From an uncultured Granulosicoccaceae bacterium (lineage in GTDB: Bacteria; Pseudomonadota; Gammaproteobacteria; Granulosicoccales; Granulosicoccaceae), in assembly GCA_938035525.1 (NCBI GenBank), contig CALHOI010000005.1:35411-99410 (forward strand): a stretch of DNA of 64,000 nucleotides, given 5' to 3'. Below, piece by piece: positions 8,726 through 17,364 of the stretch (positions are counted from its first letter, which is position 1; each line of letters opens with the position of its first letter). The position numbers and the translations under genes are program-made. Below the pieces are notes generated by a model, which was not told where the DNA came from, searched no databases, and saw nothing but the letters and a program-made list of their open reading frames with translations.

Positions 8726-10306
8726 CTAGTTAACCGTCACCCAGCGCAATATAAAGAAGTTATCAGTTCGTTGTGTCAGGCTGATGTTGTCTTTAGATGC
8801 CCAGATTAACGGCTGTACGTACATGGGTATGTATGCCACTTCCTCTTGCATAATGGCCGTGGTTTCATCAATCATGGCCTGACGTTTTGTGTCGTCAAGT
8901 TCTGTTTGAATCATTGGTAGTAGCTCATCAACGCGGGCATTTGAGTAGTCGCCAAAATTCCAACTGCCGAGTTTCTTTTCTGTGTTTGGTGTAGTCACCA
9001 AAAAACGGATGGGGTGTTCAGCGTCGAACGTGCCCGGTGACCAGCCCAGTAAGTACATGTCGAATTTGTCTTCGCGTAGCTCCGGCCAGTAGTTTCTAAC
9101 GGGCATCGAGGTGAGCTTCGCGTTTAATCCAACCTTGGCGAACATTGATGCTGCGGCTTTACAAATGGCTTCATCATTAATGTATCGATCGTTCGGGCAT
9201 TGCAAACCAAAGCTGAAACCATCTGGGTAGCCGGCATCAGCCAATAGCTGTTTGGCGGCATCCGGGTCATAGTCCAGACGTTTGTCATTAGCCGTTGAAA
9301 AGCCTTTCATGGCATCAGATACTAATTGAGAAGCAGGTTGCGCATTACCTCGCATGATTTTATCTATCAGTGCATCAACATTAACTGCCTGATAAGCAGC
9401 TTGGCGTACGCGCACATCCTGGAATGGGTTTTTGCCGCTCACATCGTCTGAGAACATTAGCTCGCCGGCCTGGTGTGCAAAGCCGAACATTAATACACGT
9501 GCTTCGACGCCTTCGTGCACGGTAAAACCGGCACGCTCTTTCATGCGAGGAACGTCCTGCAACGGAATGGGCGAGATGAAATCTATTTCACCAGACAACA
9601 GTGCTGCCATGCCAGTGGCGCTTTGACCAATAGGTGTAAACACCGCTTCTGTTATGTTGCTTTCCATTTCGTCCCACCAGCCATCAAAGGGCTTTAAGGT
9701 GGTTTTAACACCTGGGTCGCGAGACGCGATCATAAAAGCGCCGGTGCCATTTGCGTTGCGAGTGGCGTGGTTTTCCGCTTCTTTGGATGGCCGAGTTGCT
9801 TCGTTTGCGGTTGTCCATTCACGATCCATAATCATGAAGTTAGCGATGGAATCGGGAAACAAGGGATTAGGCTTGCTGGTTAAAAAATCAATGGTTAAGT
9901 CATCCACCACCTCAACACCTGATACCGGTGCAAACCAAGAGCGCACATCTGATTCCTCTGACGATGCGCGTTCGTAGGAAAACAGTACGTCGTCGGCTGT
10001 GAGTGCTGAACCATCATGAAACGTAACGCCTTCGCGTAACTTAAAGCGCCAACCGTCAGCACCTAACTGCTCCCAGCTTTCGGCCAGGGACGGTTCTATT
10101 TTCATTTCCTTGTTACGGCGTACAAGACCTTCATACACATTATTCAAAAAGCCGAGCACAGGAGCCGAATTGGTCGCATGCGGGTCCATGGTTTGAGGGT
10201 CTGTTGTGCCTGCCCATTTGAAAGTCTCGGCCTGAGCCGGAGCCGCAATCAGCGACAAAGCGGTAGTGGCATAGACCAGTGTTCTGGTGAGGGTACGTCG
10301 GGCCAT
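8726..10306 (-). CDS. Peptide ABC transporter substrate-binding protein (SBP_bac_5, DppA/OppA/GsiB-like)
   Basis: A 526-residue periplasmic solute-binding protein. It has an N-terminal signal peptide (VYATTALSLIAAPAQA, cleaved before ETFKW), then the family hallmarks YEGLVRRNKE, SLAESWEQ and LREGVTFHDGSALTADDV. The ATG giving MARRTL was chosen because GGAG lies about 10 bases upstream; a GTG four codons earlier is possible. It is monocistronic with its own terminator. It could supply the permease/ATPase operon at 1647-5316, which has no binding protein of its own; that pairing is inferred. The ligand is not evident. Confidence 0.92.
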   Translation of the reverse strand: MARRTLTRTLVYATTALSLIAAPAQAETFKWAGTTDPQTMDPHATNSAPVLGFLNNVYEGLVRRNKEMKIEPSLAESWEQLGADGWRFKLREGVTFHDGSALTADDVLFSYERASSEESDVRSWFAPVSGVEVVDDLTIDFLTSKPNPLFPDSIANFMIMDREWTTANEATRPSKEAENHATRNANGTGAFMIASRDPGVKTTLKPFDGWWDEMESNITEAVFTPIGQSATGMAALLSGEIDFISPIPLQDVPRMKERAGFTVHEGVEARVLMFGFAHQAGELMFSDDVSGKNPFQDVRVRQAAYQAVNVDALIDKIMRGNAQPASQLVSDAMKGFSTANDKRLDYDPDAAKQLLADAGYPDGFSFGLQCPNDRYINDEAICKAAASMFAKVGLNAKLTSMPVRNYWPELREDKFDMYLLGWSPGTFDAEHPIRFLVTTPNTEKKLGSWNFGDYSNARVDELLPMIQTELDDTKRQAMIDETTAIMQEEVAYIPMYVQPLIWASKDNISLTQRTDNFFILRWVTVN

Positions 10307-10507
10307 TCCTGTCTCCACGGTGGTTTGATAAGTTTCTTAGCGTCAGTGCAGTGTACCGATGACCGTGAAATATTGCATCTTGCGCTGCGAAGCGTTTTCT
10401 ATGTATCAGGTAGCAGTGCTGAATACGACAACATGTAGGTGTGTGTAATTTGTAAACAAGCTTTAAGGGCTGCCGTTGCCCAGTTGCGTGGCTAGTAACC
10501 TGCATTA

Positions 10508-10711
10508 CACCGTGATGTATGTCTCGGTAATACGGATTTAGAGTCGCTGTTCAGTGCGGTGGTGCTTGGCACTTCCGCCGCTTTTGCGCAATCTCAATGC
10601 TACCCGTTGCCGACCGCCTCATTTGAGCAATTCGATGTTCGTAAACCGCTCAATTGGTCGGTCGGTTCCTGGGGTGGTTCGCAAGCCGTGTTAATCCGTA
10701 GTCATACTTGA
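10508..10711 (+). pseudogene. Possible remnant of an exported-protein gene
   Basis: A short open frame with no convincing start codon encodes a signal-peptide-like stretch ending SAAFAQSQC, then about 40 residues rich in Trp and Gly (KPLNWSVGSWGG), before a TGA. It lies in the roughly 600-bp gap between two well-supported genes. It may be a decayed 5' end of a secreted-protein gene, or chance. I recognise no family. Confidence 0.3.
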
Positions 10712-10815
10712 AAGTGCGCTCAGTCGCGTCTAAATGTGCAAAATATTGCATTAAACAATGTGACCGTGACGTAGCCTTACACTTCTGTGTGCCTCAAATG
10801 CACTACACTTTCAGC

Positions 10816-10891
10816 ACGGAAAAACTGAGCCCGTAGCGGTTTCGCCAGTCCCGGTTTTATCCCCGCAGGGTTATGTCGCTGCAGGGGTTTT
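10816..10891 (+). promoter_or_regulatory. Hairpin-forming leader upstream of the lipoprotein gene
   Basis: This stretch precedes the lipoprotein gene by about 25 bp. A first potential stem pairs AAAAC near 10820 with GTTTT near 10855. A second pairs CCCCGCAG (10861-10868) with CTGCAGGGG (10879-10887) and is followed by TTTT. It resembles an attenuator or the terminator of an upstream remnant. I match it to no known riboswitch. The rest of the gap (10307-10507 and 10712-10815) shows nothing I can name. Confidence 0.4.
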
Positions 10892-10915
10892 GATTAACCT
10901 TATGAGGTAGTCCCA

Positions 10916-11764
10916 ATGAAATGTAATGTAAACCGCGCTGTAAAAAGCGCACCCAGGCTTTTAACTGTAGTGGCGTTATCGGCGCTTTTGGTTGCGTGTG
11001 GTGGCGGTACATCAGGTGATGCTGCCGACAGCGGCGAAACCGATGGCTTTGATACTGACGGCTTCGATACTGATGGTTTTGACACAGATGGGTTTGATAC
11101 TGATGGCAGTGATGACCTCGGTTTAACCGGTGGTGATACAGCCGGCGATTTTGATGAAAACCCATTGGTATCCGAATTCGATTTAGACGGTGACGGCATA
11201 CCAAACGAAAACGAAGGATTGCCTTGTCAAGGTCTTGGAGGCAGTGACCCCGGCTCAACTAATGGTGATTGGGGCGATAACTGCTTTTTGCGTGCTGACA
11301 TTCTGCCGGGCGTAGAAGGTGTGCAAAGAGGTCCTTTCTACAACACCACTTATGTTGAAGGTGTGCAGCGAGTTCTGTATTGCCGCGGTTTTGGTGGTGT
11401 CGGTGATGAAATCGGTGACTTCGCTGATGGCTTCTTTGGACCAAGAACTAATGATGCCTTGCGCGAATTTCAAACGGCTGAGGGTTTGGTCTCTGACGGT
11501 ATCGTTGGCCCGGGTACTTGGGGAAGAATGCAATTGCTGGTTGAGGATGTAGCCAATGTGGTTCTCGATGATACTGATAACGCCTACAATGCTTATGGTA
11601 TTACCGCCTCAGTAGATGGCAACTTTGATTGCTCGCAAATGACCAACTTTTTTGGTCGTTTCAACACTGACCCCGATTCACAAGATATTTTTGAAGGTTG
11701 GGAGATGTCAGTCGTTGCTGGTGAAAGTGCAAAAGGTTCATTCTCGACTGCGGCACCTCAGTAG
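10916..11764 (+). CDS. Repeat-bearing lipoprotein with C-terminal peptidoglycan-binding domain
   Basis: 282 residues. The signal peptide and lipobox (LLVAC, Cys about residue 28) are followed by five tandem TDGFD units, then a calcium-loop-like segment ([13 protein letters not shown]). After that comes a PG_binding_1-type domain ([12 protein letters not shown] ... [14 protein letters not shown] ... GIVGPGTW), which binds cell-wall peptidoglycan in other proteins. The likely role is an outer-membrane lipoprotein touching the wall. The start has a good SD (tgaggtag). The last 60 residues resemble no domain I know. The HEAT-repeat gene follows after a short gap. Confidence 0.8.
   Translation: MKCNVNRAVKSAPRLLTVVALSALLVACGGGTSGDAADSGETDGFDTDGFDTDGFDTDGFDTDGSDDLGLTGGDTAGDFDENPLVSEFDLDGDGIPNENEGLPCQGLGGSDPGSTNGDWGDNCFLRADILPGVEGVQRGPFYNTTYVEGVQRVLYCRGFGGVGDEIGDFADGFFGPRTNDALREFQTAEGLVSDGIVGPGTWGRMQLLVEDVANVVLDDTDNAYNAYGITASVDGNFDCSQMTNFFGRFNTDPDSQDIFEGWEMSVVAGESAKGSFSTAAPQ
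11039..11113 (+). repeat. Five in-frame 15-bp tandem repeats
   Basis: Units of the form ac-n-gaygg-nttygay encode TDGFD four times and TDGSD once. Third-position differences between units indicate selection on the peptide rather than a fresh expansion. The acidic repeat sits just after the lipidated N terminus. Confidence 0.9.
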
Positions 11765-11772
11765 CTCGTTAC

Positions 11773-11809
11773 GATCGCATGTTTAGCTTATACTGCTGTT
11801 CATGCGATC
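11773..11809. promoter_or_regulatory. Inverted repeat spanning the start of the HEAT-repeat gene
   Basis: GATCGCATG (11773-11781) and CATGCGATC (11801-11809) are perfect 9-bp arms separated by 19 bp. The downstream arm contains the ATG of the next gene. The loop contains TATACT, a -10-like hexamer. It could be an operator or an RNA hairpin hiding the start codon. Confidence 0.5.
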
Positions 11810-12836
11810 AATAACTTCTGTAATAACGATCGCGGCCCTCGGCTTACTGCTGGCGGCCGCGATTTTCGTTTTATATCCTATATTCACTGACACCTCATCT
11901 GTTAGTAGTGAAGCTGCCGATGCGGGCAAACAACTTGCCCAGGACGGTACCAACTCTCAAACACCACAAAAGCAAAGTAATCCGCTAAGTGCGGCAGAAA
12001 AGCTTGACTTGGCAAGAAAAGCCCAGTCAAACACAACCTCTCTTGACCCTGACGAGCTGGTTTCAAAGCTGGCACCCCAAGAGCCATTACCGGAGTACGA
12101 ACCGCTGTCTGCTTATGATGTCGCTCGGGAAAACTTAAGCGATGAAGAGTACAGTTCGCTGGTTGAACGATTGCGTAATGACCCTGTGTTAATGGATGGA
12201 TTACTCAACGAGCTACGTTCAGAAACCGATGCAGACAGAGTCAAGCGTCTGGTGTCAATTCTGGGTTCAACCGGTAGCTCAGCTGTGTTGCCAGTGGCTG
12301 AGGAATTAGTGTATTCATCTGATGACGGCACGCGTAAGTCTGGTCTGGATTTGCTGAGTCGTGTTGCACCGCTTAATGCTGAGGCTTATGACGTTGCCAA
12401 TAACATATTGGGCAGTGAGGCCGACCCGTCAATACTGGTTTCTACCATGAACGTGCTAGCAGTACCTGAGTCTGTTACACCCGAAACCAGACAAAGCGCC
12501 GTTGCCCAGATTATTCCGCTGGCCGAGCACGATGAACCAGCAGTAAGGCGTCAAAGCGTATCGATTTTAGTTCGATTAACCAATGATGATTCCCTGTCAC
12601 CGGTGCTGTATGGCGCACTTTCCGATGAAGACCCTTCTGTTAGGCAGGCTGCTGTGTATGCCTATGCGCAATACCCCTTTCAATCACCAGAAGCTGTCGA
12701 GCGCTTGTTTGAAATCGCTGAAGACACCAACGAGCCAAAAGGCAATCGTCGCGCAGCAATAACCACGTTAAATTCGATGCAACCAGACGAACAAGTCAAA
12801 AATCGAATTGCCGCTGCCCAAAAAACCATTCGTTAA
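11802..12836 (+). CDS. Membrane-anchored HEAT-repeat protein
   Basis: 344 residues. One N-terminal hydrophobic helix (ITIAALGLLLAAAIFVLYPIF) anchors it, with the rest probably periplasmic. A Gln/Ser-rich linker leads to alpha-helical HEAT-type repeats from about residue 130, with typical segments such as DEPAVRRQSVSILVRL and EDPSVRQAAVYAYAQY. Such repeats make protein-binding scaffolds; the partner is unknown. No SD is visible before the ATG, which lies inside an inverted repeat. It ends 18 bp before the beta-lactamase-like gene, so the two may be co-transcribed. Confidence 0.75.
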   Translation: MRSITSVITIAALGLLLAAAIFVLYPIFTDTSSVSSEAADAGKQLAQDGTNSQTPQKQSNPLSAAEKLDLARKAQSNTTSLDPDELVSKLAPQEPLPEYEPLSAYDVARENLSDEEYSSLVERLRNDPVLMDGLLNELRSETDADRVKRLVSILGSTGSSAVLPVAEELVYSSDDGTRKSGLDLLSRVAPLNAEAYDVANNILGSEADPSILVSTMNVLAVPESVTPETRQSAVAQIIPLAEHDEPAVRRQSVSILVRLTNDDSLSPVLYGALSDEDPSVRQAAVYAYAQYPFQSPEAVERLFEIAEDTNEPKGNRRAAITTLNSMQPDEQVKNRIAAAQKTIR

Positions 12837-12854
12837 ATCTCCTGGCTTTCGCAC

Positions 12855-14048
12855 ATGACCCCGCTGGTTTATAACGCCGACATCGATGACAAACTTGAAG
12901 CGCAGGCGCAAGCGCTTGTGGCTGCAAAGCAGTTTCACAGTGTGCAATGGCACATGACTCAACACAATGAAGTTAAAAGCGCGGGCGCTATAGGGCTTGA
13001 GTCATCGCATGCCGCGCACCAACCTCTGTATCGACTTTATTCAATGACCAAGCCAGTAGTGTCTTTTGTGGCAATGCAGTTATTGGATGAAGGCAAGTTA
13101 AAACTTGAAGACAAGGTAAGCCAATACCTCCCTGATTTTGCACACCTACAAGTGTTAGGTGAAAACAATAAACCGGTGGCAATGCAAAAGCAGATAACCA
13201 TAGAGCATCTGCTCACCCACACGGCCGGATTATCGTACGATTTTTTACCTGAATGTTCTGTTGCGCCGCAATATCGCAAGCTACAAATAAGTGCACGTGC
13301 CGATCGTCCCTTGAGTGAGGTTGTGGCCCTGCTTGGCACAATGCCATTGGCGTATCAACCGGGACAACAATGGCGCTACAGTGTAGCAACCGATGTGCTG
13401 GCGCATGTGCTCGAAGTGATTACCCAACAAGACTTGCCAGGCCTATTAAAAGCCCGCGTGTTTGATGTGCTAAATATGCAGGACACGGCATTCAGCGTGC
13501 CAGATTCCAAACTGAATCGCCTGTTGCCAATGTATGGTGCAAGGGATTTAGGTGACGTTATCGTTGAGTCTGACCAACCCAATACACTGAACTTGTTAAA
13601 TGTCGACGCCAGTTATCCAACTCAGGCAAGTCAAGGATTTTATCGTGGCGGTCATGGCTTATATTCAACCATGCAAGACTACATACAGTTCATGGGCGCG
13701 CTGAAAACAGGTGCAACATCAATTGGCCAGCAATTGCTAAGCGAACAAACGCTTAACCTCATGTGGAGCAATCGAATAAGCAGTTCGCTGATGCCGCTAA
13801 AGCTTGGGTTTAATGTGTTGGGTGGTTACGGCTGGAGCCTGATGGGCCGATTAATGATTGACCCTGCCCAATGCGAATTTAAAACGGCCATGGGCGAAGG
13901 CGGTTGGTCGGGTGCGGCAACAACTTATTTCTGGATAGACAAAGCCAACGACATATCGGGCATTGTTATGACACAGTACTTGGGATCCACCGTGTATCTG
14001 GGACCCCTAATGCATCATGCGGCCTATAGTAACTTTAAGCAAAGTTAA
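12855..14048 (+). CDS. Serine beta-lactamase-like hydrolase (class C/EstB family)
   Basis: 397 residues of the beta-lactamase/penicillin-binding-protein fold. The nucleophile motif SMTK is at residues 63-66. YSV (in GQQWRYSVATDVL) stands where class C enzymes have YxN, and the C-terminal GEGGWSGAATTYFW is the usual third-motif region of EstB-like esterases. No signal peptide is visible, so it is probably a cytoplasmic esterase or peptidase rather than a resistance enzyme. Its stop abuts the stop of convergent hemH with no intergenic base. Substrate unknown. Confidence 0.88.
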   Translation: MTPLVYNADIDDKLEAQAQALVAAKQFHSVQWHMTQHNEVKSAGAIGLESSHAAHQPLYRLYSMTKPVVSFVAMQLLDEGKLKLEDKVSQYLPDFAHLQVLGENNKPVAMQKQITIEHLLTHTAGLSYDFLPECSVAPQYRKLQISARADRPLSEVVALLGTMPLAYQPGQQWRYSVATDVLAHVLEVITQQDLPGLLKARVFDVLNMQDTAFSVPDSKLNRLLPMYGARDLGDVIVESDQPNTLNLLNVDASYPTQASQGFYRGGHGLYSTMQDYIQFMGALKTGATSIGQQLLSEQTLNLMWSNRISSSLMPLKLGFNVLGGYGWSLMGRLMIDPAQCEFKTAMGEGGWSGAATTYFWIDKANDISGIVMTQYLGSTVYLGPLMHHAAYSNFKQS

Positions 14049-15164
14049 CTAGGCGCTGGCCTCCAACAGCTTTTTTGCTTGTCTGGCAGATGTTTCAAAG
14101 TGTTCGCGTTCACTTTTTTTATCTCTGCCTGCATCCATTTCTGGCCAGCCCTGGCAATGCCGTTCTACAAGGTTAGTTAACATCTCCATGTGATCGTGTC
14201 GCGCGTTCAAGCACGGAATATAAACAAAGCGCTCACCACCGTTCTCGATAAAGTACTCTTTGTTTTCACCTTCTATTTCTTCCAGGGTTTCGAGGCAGTC
14301 AGCAGAAAACGCCGGGCTGATAACATCGATTGATGTGATGCCTTCAGAAGCCAGGGTTTTCATGGTTTCATCACAATAGGGGCGTAACCATTCTTCTTTA
14401 CCAACTCTTGATTGAAAAACAACACGAAAATCTTTTTCGGATAAGCCGAGTTCATCGGCCAGTAAGCGTGTGGTTTTATGGCACAGGCAATGGTACGGGT
14501 CGCCGTTAAGCAAATACCGTTTGGGTATGCCATGGTATGAGGTCACCAGTAAGTTCCCTTTGCCGTGTTCATCCCAGCTTTCACGCACGCTGTTTGCCAA
14601 TGCTTTTATGTAGTCTGGTTCATCGCAGTACTGGTTAATAAACCGGGTTTCTGGAATCCAGCGTGTTGTTTGTAATCTGTCGGTAACGGCATCAAACACG
14701 GAGGCCACGGTGGTGCCGGAATATTGTGGGTACATGGGTAAAACCAGCATGCGCCGAACGTTGTGTGATTCGAGCTTGGTTATGGCATCGTCTATTGAAG
14801 GCGAGCCGTAGCGCATACCCAATGACACAATAACGTCCTCGCCAAAGCGCGCTTGCAAATTGTTTTGCAGCGCATCGGCTTGCGCCAACGAAAACTTCAT
14901 GAGCGGTGAGCCGGTTTGCTCGTCCCAAACTTCCCGGTAGGCTTCTGCGCTTTTCGCCGGCCTTACTCTTAATATAACCCCATGCAATATGGCCATCCAC
15001 AGCAGGCGCGGTAATTCGATAATGCGCGGATCGCTAAGAAATTGGCGCAGGTAGCGACGAACAGAGGGCGTATCCGGGGCGTCTGGTGTGCCCAGATTAA
15101 CCACCAAAACCCCCAGTTTTTCACCGGTTCCATGCTGATATTCAGGTCTTCCCAGGTATTTCAT
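14049..15164 (-). CDS. hemH: Ferrochelatase
   Basis: Inserts ferrous iron into protoporphyrin IX, the last step of haem synthesis. 371 residues. The N-terminal VLVVNLGTPDAP is the family opening. The catalytic His lies in TSYHGIPKRYLLNGDPYHC, and the conserved Glu region is FSADCLETLEEIEGENKEYF. The GKEEWLRPYCDET segment is also conserved. The C terminus is slightly longer than usual and Lys/Arg-rich. Single gene, convergent with the beta-lactamase-like gene; no other haem genes are nearby. Confidence 0.97.
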   Translation of the reverse strand: MKYLGRPEYQHGTGEKLGVLVVNLGTPDAPDTPSVRRYLRQFLSDPRIIELPRLLWMAILHGVILRVRPAKSAEAYREVWDEQTGSPLMKFSLAQADALQNNLQARFGEDVIVSLGMRYGSPSIDDAITKLESHNVRRMLVLPMYPQYSGTTVASVFDAVTDRLQTTRWIPETRFINQYCDEPDYIKALANSVRESWDEHGKGNLLVTSYHGIPKRYLLNGDPYHCLCHKTTRLLADELGLSEKDFRVVFQSRVGKEEWLRPYCDETMKTLASEGITSIDVISPAFSADCLETLEEIEGENKEYFIENGGERFVYIPCLNARHDHMEMLTNLVERHCQGWPEMDAGRDKKSEREHFETSARQAKKLLEASA

Positions 15165-15352
15165 AGCAATTTTTCTTGTGAGTTCTGCCGTCTTTTACGA
15201 ACGTTGCGCTGATCTGGAACACGAGAAACAGGTAAACTGTGCCCAGAATTTCATAAAGCAATCCTTTCCATCTTCGTAGTATAAATCAACCATTGGCAGT
15301 ACATTGATCGTTGCAGCAGTTAGATCATTGAACCGTTAGAGGATACTTTTGC

Positions 15353-16927
15353 GTGGCATTGAGACTGGCATTACCGCTGGAGAGTTTAGAAGGCGAAAAG
15401 CGCGTTGCGCTTGACCCGGATAGTGTTGCGCGCCTGCGCGATCAGTACAATGTCAATGTGGTTGTGCAGTCAGGCTGTGGTCACGGTGCAGGCTTCTACG
15501 ATGACGACTACGAAGACTCACCCGTTGTTAAAACCTTTGCTGAGTGTGTAGAGAGCACCATTGTCACTGTTAAGGTGAAACCGCCCACAGTTGAAGAGGC
15601 TCGCTTGCTGCCAGTTGGGTCGGTATTGCTTTCCCAGATAACACCCTACTTACATCTCGATGTTATTGAGGAGTTGCGGCAACGCAAAGTCACTACTTTT
15701 GCCATGGATCACATGCCCCGTATTACACGTGCGCAGCCCATGGACGTCTTGTCGTCACAAGCCACCATTGCTGGCTATAAAGCCGCGCTGCTGGCAGCCG
15801 AACTATCCCCCAGATTGTTTCCCATGATGACCACGGCTGCAGGCACCATTCGCCCATCGCGCGTTATTGTTATCGGCGCGGGTGTAGCGGGCTTGCAGGC
15901 CATAGCCACGGCACGACGTCTGGGCGCACGCGTGGAAGCCTACGATATTCGAAGTGCTGCCCGAGAACAAATTGAATCTCTGGGTGCCACCATGATAGAT
16001 ACCGGCGTAGAAGCCGAAAGCAGCCGAGGTCGTGCACGGGCGCTAAACAAAGAAGAAAAACAAACTCAACATGACGTTCTGGCTGATCGCATGTCGCGTG
16101 CGCACGCCGTTATTTGTGCTGCTGCTATTCCCGGTAGACGCGCGCCTACCATTATTACCGAAGACATGATCGAAGGCATGTTACCCGACACTATCATCGT
16201 TGACATGGCTGCCGAAACCGGCGGTAATTGCGAGCTAACGCGCCCCGGGGAATCTTACATGCATGGTGATACCCTGATTGTGGGGCCGTTAAATTTGCCC
16301 AGCAGCGGCGCCGTGCATGCCAGCGAAATGTATTCACGCAATATCTACAACATGCTTAAGCTGATGATTGACGAGCGTGGGCAACTGCATTTGGATTGGG
16401 CTGATGAAATACTTAGCACGTGTTTGCTAACGCATAATGGCAATGTTCATCATCAAGCCACCGCTGATTTAATGGACATTGAATGCGCACCGCCCATTAC
16501 CGAGCAACGTGAACGTACCGAAGAGCAACCGAATCAAGCAGCGGGTTGGTTAGAAGATGATAGTGATACTCCAAGCGAACAGCGCTCGGCAAATCTGACC
16601 ACAGCAGACAGTGACGCTGACTCTGATATTCCAGTAAGCGACAGCTCATCTGCAGCAGAAGAAAAACAAGCCGATAACACGTCGGACAATCAAACCAGTG
16701 ATGACCAGGAACCGGCTGAAGAGCCCGGTGATAATTTAATGAAAATCGACGGCATTGGTCCCGCGTTGCAAAACCGCTTGTATGCGTTTCGTATAAGAAC
16801 CTACAAAGATCTGGCGCAAATGGATGATGTCGACATCGAACGTCTGGAGAGGCAGCTCGATGATAACGAGGGTTTGAATGTGGCCGATTGGGTCCGGCAG
16901 GCCATTGAGCTGGAGAAATTGCACTAA
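15353..16927 (+). CDS. pntAA: NAD(P) transhydrogenase subunit alpha-1 fused to a C-terminal helix-hairpin-helix domain
   Basis: The NAD(H)-binding subunit (domain I) of the proton-translocating transhydrogenase, which passes hydride between NADH and NADP+. The AlaDh/PNT N domain is followed by the Rossmann motif VIGAGVAGLQAIATARRLGA near residue 172 and by RAPTIITEDM. Split-type alpha-1 subunits usually end near residue 380. Here an acidic Ser/Asp/Glu-rich linker (about 385-460) leads to a helix-hairpin-helix domain (MKIDGIGPALQNRLY from residue 463, then RTYKDLAQMDDVDIERL). Similar HhH tails occur on some NADH dehydrogenase subunits. GTG start; the stop overlaps the next ATG by 1 bp. Confidence 0.95.
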   Translation: MALRLALPLESLEGEKRVALDPDSVARLRDQYNVNVVVQSGCGHGAGFYDDDYEDSPVVKTFAECVESTIVTVKVKPPTVEEARLLPVGSVLLSQITPYLHLDVIEELRQRKVTTFAMDHMPRITRAQPMDVLSSQATIAGYKAALLAAELSPRLFPMMTTAAGTIRPSRVIVIGAGVAGLQAIATARRLGARVEAYDIRSAAREQIESLGATMIDTGVEAESSRGRARALNKEEKQTQHDVLADRMSRAHAVICAAAIPGRRAPTIITEDMIEGMLPDTIIVDMAAETGGNCELTRPGESYMHGDTLIVGPLNLPSSGAVHASEMYSRNIYNMLKLMIDERGQLHLDWADEILSTCLLTHNGNVHHQATADLMDIECAPPITEQRERTEEQPNQAAGWLEDDSDTPSEQRSANLTTADSDADSDIPVSDSSSAAEEKQADNTSDNQTSDDQEPAEEPGDNLMKIDGIGPALQNRLYAFRIRTYKDLAQMDDVDIERLERQLDDNEGLNVADWVRQAIELEKLH

Positions 16928-17364
16928 TGGATGCTTTTGTCGCTCTGTATCTTTTTATGCTGGCAGGCATTGCCGGATATGTGCTGATTGCCAACGTGCC
17001 GTCAATTCTGCACACCCCGTTACTATCGGGCTCCAATTTTATACACGGTGTTGTGCTGGCCGGTGCCATGGTGGCTCTGGGTCATGCAGAGGGTGCACTG
17101 CAAATCAGCATCGGGTTTATTGGCGTGATGGCGGCAACGGCAAATTGTGTTGGCGGTTATGTCGTCACCGATCGTATGTTGGCTATGTTTGAAACGTCAG
17201 CCAAGCGTAATCAGCGACGCCTCGAAGAAGAACAACGATTACTGGCAGAGCGCAACAATCCTGGTAGTGTTGACGCCGATGTTGCCGACGCAGACGCAGA
17301 TGGTAACGAATCGGAGCAGGATTCGTCCAACAACAAGCACGATGATGGAAGTCGTGCATCATGA
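16927..17364 (+). CDS. pntAB: NAD(P) transhydrogenase subunit alpha-2 with acidic tail
   Basis: The small membrane subunit of split transhydrogenases (145 residues). It has hydrophobic helices YLFMLAGIAGYVLIANV, HGVVLAGAMVALGHA and ISIGFIGVMAATANCVGGYVV, which form part of the proton channel together with PntB. The usual protein ends near residue 100. Here about 45 extra residues are first charged (RRLEEEQRLLAERN), then strongly acidic (DADVADADADGNESEQ). This echoes the acidic linker of the alpha-1 subunit. The gene overlaps its neighbours at both ends, giving tight coupling. Confidence 0.95.
   Translation: MDAFVALYLFMLAGIAGYVLIANVPSILHTPLLSGSNFIHGVVLAGAMVALGHAEGALQISIGFIGVMAATANCVGGYVVTDRMLAMFETSAKRNQRRLEEEQRLLAERNNPGSVDADVADADADGNESEQDSSNNKHDDGSRAS

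Noticed and set aside
10140..10505. Minus-strand frame overlapping the start of the peptide-binding protein
   Set aside because: It is out of frame with the signal peptide and conserved N terminus of the real gene.
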